Source: Dichomitus squalens LYAD-421 SS1
Taxonomy: Eukaryota > Basidiomycota > Agaricomycetes > Polyporales > Polyporaceae
Length of the DNA: 12,105 nucleotides
Assembly: GCF_000275845.1 (NCBI RefSeq)
Contig: NW_006766886.1
Span: 1,774,023-1,786,127, forward strand
Reading direction: 5' to 3'
Shown here one piece after another: positions 7,816 through 12,105 of the stretch (position 1 is the stretch's first letter; every line of letters starts with the position of its first letter). The notes under the pieces were generated by a model, which saw nothing but the letters and a program-made list of their open reading frames with translations, was not told where the DNA came from and did no database searches. The position numbers and the translations under genes were made by a program.

Positions 7816-8284
7816 ACCCATCAGCGATTTCACTACTGCCGTGGTTCCACATGCGCCCTCCAATCCTGCTACAGCATTTACCATATCTTAGCACCTAGAG
7901 CAATGGCGCGTACATCGCACGTCACTGAACTCGCAGCCAGGACTGCCTCGCCGATCTTACCTGCTCGAGCGACGCCCACGAGTTGGCTTGCACGGACACG
8001 CACGCTCTTCACACCCTCACAGCGTCAAAAATAGCGACCAGAGATTCATCGACTGGCTTGTTCCGTCGGCACGCATAGCCGTCCTCGCGAAGCGGTTCCT
8101 CCGAGTCTTTGCATTGCTGGTCAAGTTACCACCACACTTCGTCTTCGTCATTCGGGCTAACAGGAAAGGACCTGGACAATGATCGCGAACGAGTACGAGA
8201 CCGCGAGCAGAGACCCTGGCTGTGACAGACCGGGAGAGGAGAGGTAAGATAAGAGTTGAGGCTGACCGCATCTCGTCGCAGCAG

Positions 8285-8468
8285 AACAAGGAGCGCAAGC
8301 AACTCTGGCACCGCGTTTGGACTCTCAAGCAGCCTCGCGGACCTCAAATCGGAGACGCTTCAGCTCTCTGCGTCCGTGGGGCTGTAGGCTGGCCTTAAGG
8401 AGGTGGCGAAGTTGTTGGAGGGCAGAGAGCACGTACAAGATCCGACGCTGGTGCAATTCGCCTTGCAG
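8285..8468 (+). pseudogene. Decayed exon of unknown protein
   Basis: In one frame 8283-8468 encodes a helix-rich stretch, FGLSSSLADLKSETLQLSAS, then an in-frame TAG at 8385-8387, then AGLKEVAKLLEGREHVQ and DPTLVQFALQ. The reading on both sides of the stop is continuous in character, which suggests one substitution (for example CAG to TAG) in a once-coding exon. It ends at CAG|GTATAG (8469), a possible splice donor. A possible upstream intron at 8244-8281 (GTAAGA...GCAG) would be only 38 bp, shorter than the other introns here. I do not recognise the family. Confidence 0.3.
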
Positions 8469-8712
8469 GTATAGGAGGTGTGTGGTGCGTAACACGGATT
8501 ATGTACACGTCTTGCTAAGGGCTGCTGAAGGAGGCGGATGAGTAGCCGAGGGGGTAACACACCCCACGCATCGCGACGGTAAGTCTCTGCCTCGTGGTTC
8601 AGCGGCTTTATGCTCATATATACGCATCGCTAACGTCGTTGGAACCTGAAGGCCTCAATGATGACTTCGCCGATCTCCGCACTCGCTCTTCGCCTGAAAT
8701 TCGTCCCCCTGT

Positions 8713-9020
8713 GACACAGTCATAGTGACCCAATTCGACTTCACCCCCTCGTCCGTCGCGTCCGTGTTGTCCCCGTCTCCCTTCTTGCTCTTTCTCGCGG
8801 AAGCGAACCTCGTTGGCTTTTTGCCGTCCTCACGCTCGCCGGTGCATACCGGCCGCCTGCTCTATAGAGAACCTTGGGCTCTGCGGCGGCACCAACTTCC
8901 CAGTATGTGGGTTCACGGAGGCGTACGCTGGGGAGTGAGGTCAGTATGGCATCCGCGTCGACAGTGAGTGTATCAAGACTTGCGATGGTGCTTCTATATG
9001 AATTCGGTGCGGAAGGTCGG
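8713..9020 (+). repeat. Dispersed repeat copy R3
   Basis: This is the longest alignable copy. Its left end (GACACAGTCATAGTG plus a pyrimidine-rich stretch) matches R2 at 5639 on. Its right 106 bp (8915-9020, from ACGGAGGCGTACGC to GGTCGG) matches R1 at 4671-4777. It lies just upstream of the permease promoter. No coding frame or terminal repeats are visible. Confidence 0.5.
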
Positions 9021-9187
9021 TTCCTGAAGCATTGTTGGGCTACAGGCTTTCCTCAGTGGACTAGGTAGAGCGGGGTCTGCGTGTCCACGTTCGAGTCGTC
9101 GTTCCTCTCCCTTCGCGTTCGAGATGTGCCAGGCTCTGTATGATGGTACGTCAAAACATCACTCTCATTCTTACCTCGCGCGCCCCT

Positions 9188-9211
9188 AGCTGTGAGATAA
9201 TGCTCACAGCT
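9188..9211. promoter_or_regulatory. 9-bp palindrome overlapping a GATA site
   Basis: AGCTGTGAG (9188-9196) and CTCACAGCT (9203-9211) are perfect complements around ATAATG. The left arm and spacer together contain AGATAA (9195-9200), a GATA-factor consensus. Its place about 370 bp upstream of the permease start is compatible with a distal operator for a dimeric regulator, but this is inference. Confidence 0.45.
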
Positions 9212-9450
9212 TCCTGATGTAGGAGGGGTTTCACAGAGCACCGATCTTTTCGCATGCACAATATACCATTCGTGAGGTCTCCTGCTAAACGCTTCAAATG
9301 GCAGCCTCCTCTGCTCAAGGTCCATCGGAGTTCCGCGTACGCGCCAGAAATAGGCCTGCAGCTTATCTCCTGTTTCCTTGCCTCTATTATAGCTTATCTG
9401 ATCGCAGGCCACCATCGCACCCGCTCCTGGTGATAGGATGCTTCTTATCT
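9195..9450. promoter_or_regulatory. Cluster of five GATA-factor sites
   Basis: Matches to HGATAR: AGATAA at 9195-9200 (+), AGATAAG read on the minus strand at 9362-9368, 9393-9399 and 9444-9450 (each CTTATCT on the plus strand), and TGATAG at 9431-9436 (+). All lie 126-381 bp upstream of the permease ATG. In fungi AreA/Nit2-type GATA factors bind such sites to activate nitrogen-source uptake genes when preferred nitrogen is scarce. Three exact 7-mers within 89 bp contrast with only two others I noticed in the rest of the window (617-623 and 8247-8253). Confidence 0.55.
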
Positions 9451-9575
9451 AGGTTCTTGTGCTCTGACCTGCTCAGTCTCATTGCCCTTCTGCTAGTTGC
9501 ACTACTGTCTAGGCTGGCGTCGGGGTCGCATTACTTGGGGTTGAATTTCTGAAAGTCTTGACTCTGGTGTCTGGG

Positions 9576-11652
9576 ATGGAGAAGATACTCGCGTATACGC
9601 GCCGCGAGGCGTGGGTGCTCGAGCCGGAGCCATCGACGTTCGCGCCGAACAGTAGGTGGTCGAACAAGGACATGGACCCCGTCCCGCCCAACTGGGTGAG
9701 TACTATACATCTTACAACACTGAAGTACAGGCTGCGAAGAGTGCTGATGTAACGTGCGTCAACACGGCTAGAGGACATGGACAACGTTCAACTATATTGC
9801 GTATTGGGTGTCGGATGCGGCGAACGTCGCGGTGTGGGAGCTTGCGTCAAGCATGCTCGCTATTGGGCTTACGTGGTGCGCAGTAGATGCTCAATCTTGC
9901 CTCGATGTCATCCTCCTCTTCCATACTTACGATTGAGTGCGCACGACCCGAGCATCGACTGACGTCCGCTATACCTCTAGGCGTCAAGCTCTCCCCGCCA
10001 TCGCCGTCGGGCACATTATCACTTCGATCGTCATGGTGCTGAATGGAATGGCCGGGGCGCGGCTGCACGTCGGCTTCCCGGTGCTGAACCGCTCCTCGTT
10101 CGGGTTCTGGTTCAGCTACTTCTCTGTCATCTCCCGCGTCGTACTCTCCATGTTTTGGTTCGGAGTCCAGACGTATACTGGGTCCGAGTGCGTGTACCAG
10201 ATGCTGAAGGCCATCTGGCCGTCCCTCGCGCACCTGCATAACAGGTTGGCGCCTGGGGCGAACATCACGACTACTGGTATGCACGTCTCTTCTTTGTGAA
10301 ATGCAAGTGGAAGCTGACGGACAATGCAGGGATCATGTGCTATTCCTTGTACTGGCTCATCCAGTTCCCATTGATGTTCGTCTCACCGCAGAAGATCCGC
10401 TGGCTGTTCATGGTCAAGGCGTCCATCGTCCTGCCCGCTTGGCTTGCCATGCTTGTCTGGTCGTTCGTCAAGGTGCCATCGAATAAGGGGTTTTTCGAGC
10501 AGCCTAGCGCGCTCTCAGGAAGCGCAATATCGTACGCGTGGCTTAGTGCGCTAAACAGTGCGCTGAGCATCAACACGACCATTGCCGTCAACATCTCAGA
10601 TTTCACCGTACGTACCTGTTGCATTCCGAGACTGCGAAGAACCTGGCTGACGCTGCGATTGTCCCAGCGCTACGCTAAAAACGCGCAAGCGCAGTGCGTG
10701 CAGCTGTTCATCATCCCCATCGCGTTCACTCTGGTCTCGTTCATCGGCCTCGCCGTCACTTCGGCCGGCGTGACACTCTACGGCGGCGCGGTGCTCTGGG
10801 ACCCGCTGCAGCTCATCGACCACTGGGACAACCGAGCCGCGGCGTTCTTCGCGTCCTTCTCCTTCGTGATCGCCACCCTCGGCACGAACGTATCTGCGAA
10901 TTCGCTGTCGGCCGCAAACGACATGACGGTGCTCTTTCCGCGGTACATCAACATCCGCCGTGGGCAGGTGATATGCGCGATCCTGGGCGGGTGGGCGTTG
11001 TGCCCGTGGGAGATCCTTGCGAGCGCGCAGGGGTTCTTGAGCTTTATGAATGGCTATGCAGTGTTCTTGAGCCCAATTGCAGGGATTATGATTGCGGACG
11101 TGGGTGTATGCGCTCTCTTATATTGCATTTCGGGTCGCTGATGCGACGTGCAGTACTGGATCGTGCACCGAGGCAAGGTTGACGTGCCGTCGATGTACCG
11201 ACCCCGTGGGCGGTACAGGTATACGTATGGCATTGTGAGTCATTTTGAGGAGCGATCGCGAGTTGTCCTCAAGCCCGTCTTTACCTCAGAACTGGAGAGC
11301 CGTGGTTGCTAGCATGTTCTCAGTACCTCCGAACATGCCTGGCCTGATTTCGTCAATCAACCCGAAGATCGCCGTCGGGAGTGCGTTGAAAATTTACGAC
11401 TTCGCATGTATATTTGGGGTACGTTGCCATCCGTTGACGACGAGAAGTTACTGCAGTAGCTGACCAGTACTGGCGATCCCTACACAGTTTGCAGTCGCCC
11501 TAACAGTGTTCTCGGTCTTATCCTTGGCCTTTCCGGCGACCAAGACCTTCTTACGCGAAGCAGTCACGAGCGAAGATTTGGGAGAGTATTCAGAAAGTGA
11601 GAGGTCATCGCACATCGAGAAGGGCGTGGATTCAGGTATCTTAGTTGTCTGA
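9576..11652 (+). CDS. NCS1 permease (uracil/uridine/allantoin type)
   Basis: Eight exons encode 534 residues: 9576-9695, 9772-9875, 9981-10276, 10330-10607, 10668-11099, 11154-11234, 11290-11418, 11488-11652 (TGA). All seven introns are GT...AG, 53-105 bp, and each restores the frame. It is a plasma-membrane proton or cation symporter of the NCS1 (Fur-type) family, length typical. The N-terminal FAPNSRWSNKDMDPVP is the family's cytosolic signature. TM1 holds AYWVSDAANVAVWELAS. TM3 carries WFGVQ with W134 and Q138, matching the substrate-binding Trp and Gln of fungal Fur transporters, and R127 precedes it. TM8 contains GTNVSANS (N340, N344), where the family has a substrate-contacting Asn. DYWIVHRGKVDVPSMYRP is also typical. 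About 12 membrane segments are expected. The C-terminal tail is acidic and serine-rich (SEDLGEYSESERSSHIEKG). Exact substrate among uracil, uridine, allantoin or thiamine cannot be fixed from sequence. GATA sites upstream suggest nitrogen control. It appears intact. Confidence 0.9.
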
Positions 11653-12105
11653 TTGATTTGACCAACGCAAAGTAAGAGTTGTTAGGTGTTTGATACATTC
11701 ACGATAGGTTACTGGATTCATGTTTGCGTGTTGTCTAGAGGACGAGAGCGTGTCTGTGAGGTCGTTCCATTCCCCCACCAACTCAAAGATCACTTCTACC
11801 CTAATGTTCCATCCGTCCACAAGCGCGAACTCCGAACCTGGTCCGCGGATACACCCTTTCGTGACGTTGGTACCGATTGGGGGGACAAAATCAGACGCCA
11901 ACAGTAAGACGACTGCCTTGCTCAACTTCGAGACCGGGAATATGCCACTTCCAGAGGCCAGCACGGCACTCCGCAAGCGCACATCACGAACTGGGACAGC
12001 ACCGTGACGTGGGCGAACGCTACACGACCCGTTCAGTAGGCACGAGCAGGGAAAGGTCTCGAGAGGGTACTCGCAAGGCTGTATTGAAAGACCAAGAGGA
12101 AGGTG
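11653..12105. other. Unassigned right flank
   Basis: Downstream of the permease both strands are open. A minus-strand frame stays open from the window edge to a TAA at 11641-11643 (contains FVPPIGTNVTKG, GPGSEFALVDGW), and a plus-strand frame runs 11720-12007. I recognise neither. The minus frame overlaps the end of the permease coding region by 12 bp. If real, it would be the 3' end of a convergent gene starting beyond the window; its absence of stops could also just reflect GC-rich sequence. Confidence 0.3.

Larger units (their letters stand above)
6774..8243. other. Long gene-poor interval
   Basis: The part next to 6774 is the promoter of the minus-strand DUF5648 gene; a TATAAC-type string on the minus strand near 6847-6839 lies about 70 bp before its ATG and may be its TATA element. 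Beyond it, several frames of 60-117 codons exist on both strands (for example plus 7281-7469 and 7681-8034), but they are rich in Arg, Ser, Pro and Thr, resemble nothing, and lack supporting introns or promoters. Two short repeats are listed separately. Confidence 0.4.

Noticed and set aside
9053..9415. 120-codon minus-strand frame upstream of the permease
   Set aside because: No recognisable domain or promoter. It covers the palindrome and GATA-site region, and its composition is unremarkable; taken as a chance opening.
10694..11182. 162-codon plus frame inside the permease
   Set aside because: This Arg/His/Pro-rich product is a shadow of permease exon 5 and crosses two of its well-supported splice sites.

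Overview
The window looks like nuclear DNA of a basidiomycete fungus, probably an Agaricomycete. Genes are split by many very short introns (53-105 bp) with GT...AG ends. The recognisable proteins (an NCS1 nucleobase/nucleoside permease, a secreted DUF5648-repeat protein, a lineage-type kinase-like family with a GCxxxCxCRPTA tail) fit mushroom-forming fungi. No rRNA, tRNA or CRISPR array was seen.

Layout. 1-547 is a purine-rich, gene-poor stretch with an 18-bp direct repeat. 548-1370 is a 5'-truncated, decayed kinase-like gene (copy A, + strand). 1840-2223 is a small unrecognised minus-strand gene with its own TATA box. 2990-4421 is a longer but broken paralogue of the same kinase-like family (copy B, + strand), interrupted by a ~300-bp TAAG-rich segment that resembles a small non-autonomous transposon. 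4422-6154 is mostly non-coding and carries diverged dispersed repeats and one weak ORF. 6155-6773 (minus) is an intact, one-intron secreted protein of three DUF5648-type repeats. 6774-8970 is mostly non-coding, with one decayed exon near 8.3-8.5 kb and another copy of the dispersed repeat. 9576-11652 (+) is an intact eight-exon NCS1 permease of 534 residues, preceded by a cluster of GATA-factor sites. 11653-12105 is an unassigned tail.

The genes do not form a pathway or obvious cluster. The region reads as accessory, repeat-invaded DNA around two well-preserved genes. The permease would import uracil, uridine, allantoin or a related nitrogen-containing heterocycle, and its GATA-rich promoter suggests nitrogen catabolite control. 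The DUF5648 protein would be secreted. The two kinase relics share intron position, intron phase and an IDFQ in place of DFG, so they derive from one ancestral gene that duplicated and then decayed. I see no convincing evidence for an entirely new multi-gene system; the best leads are the promoter architecture, the TAAG-rich insertion, the repeat family and the orphan minus-strand gene.
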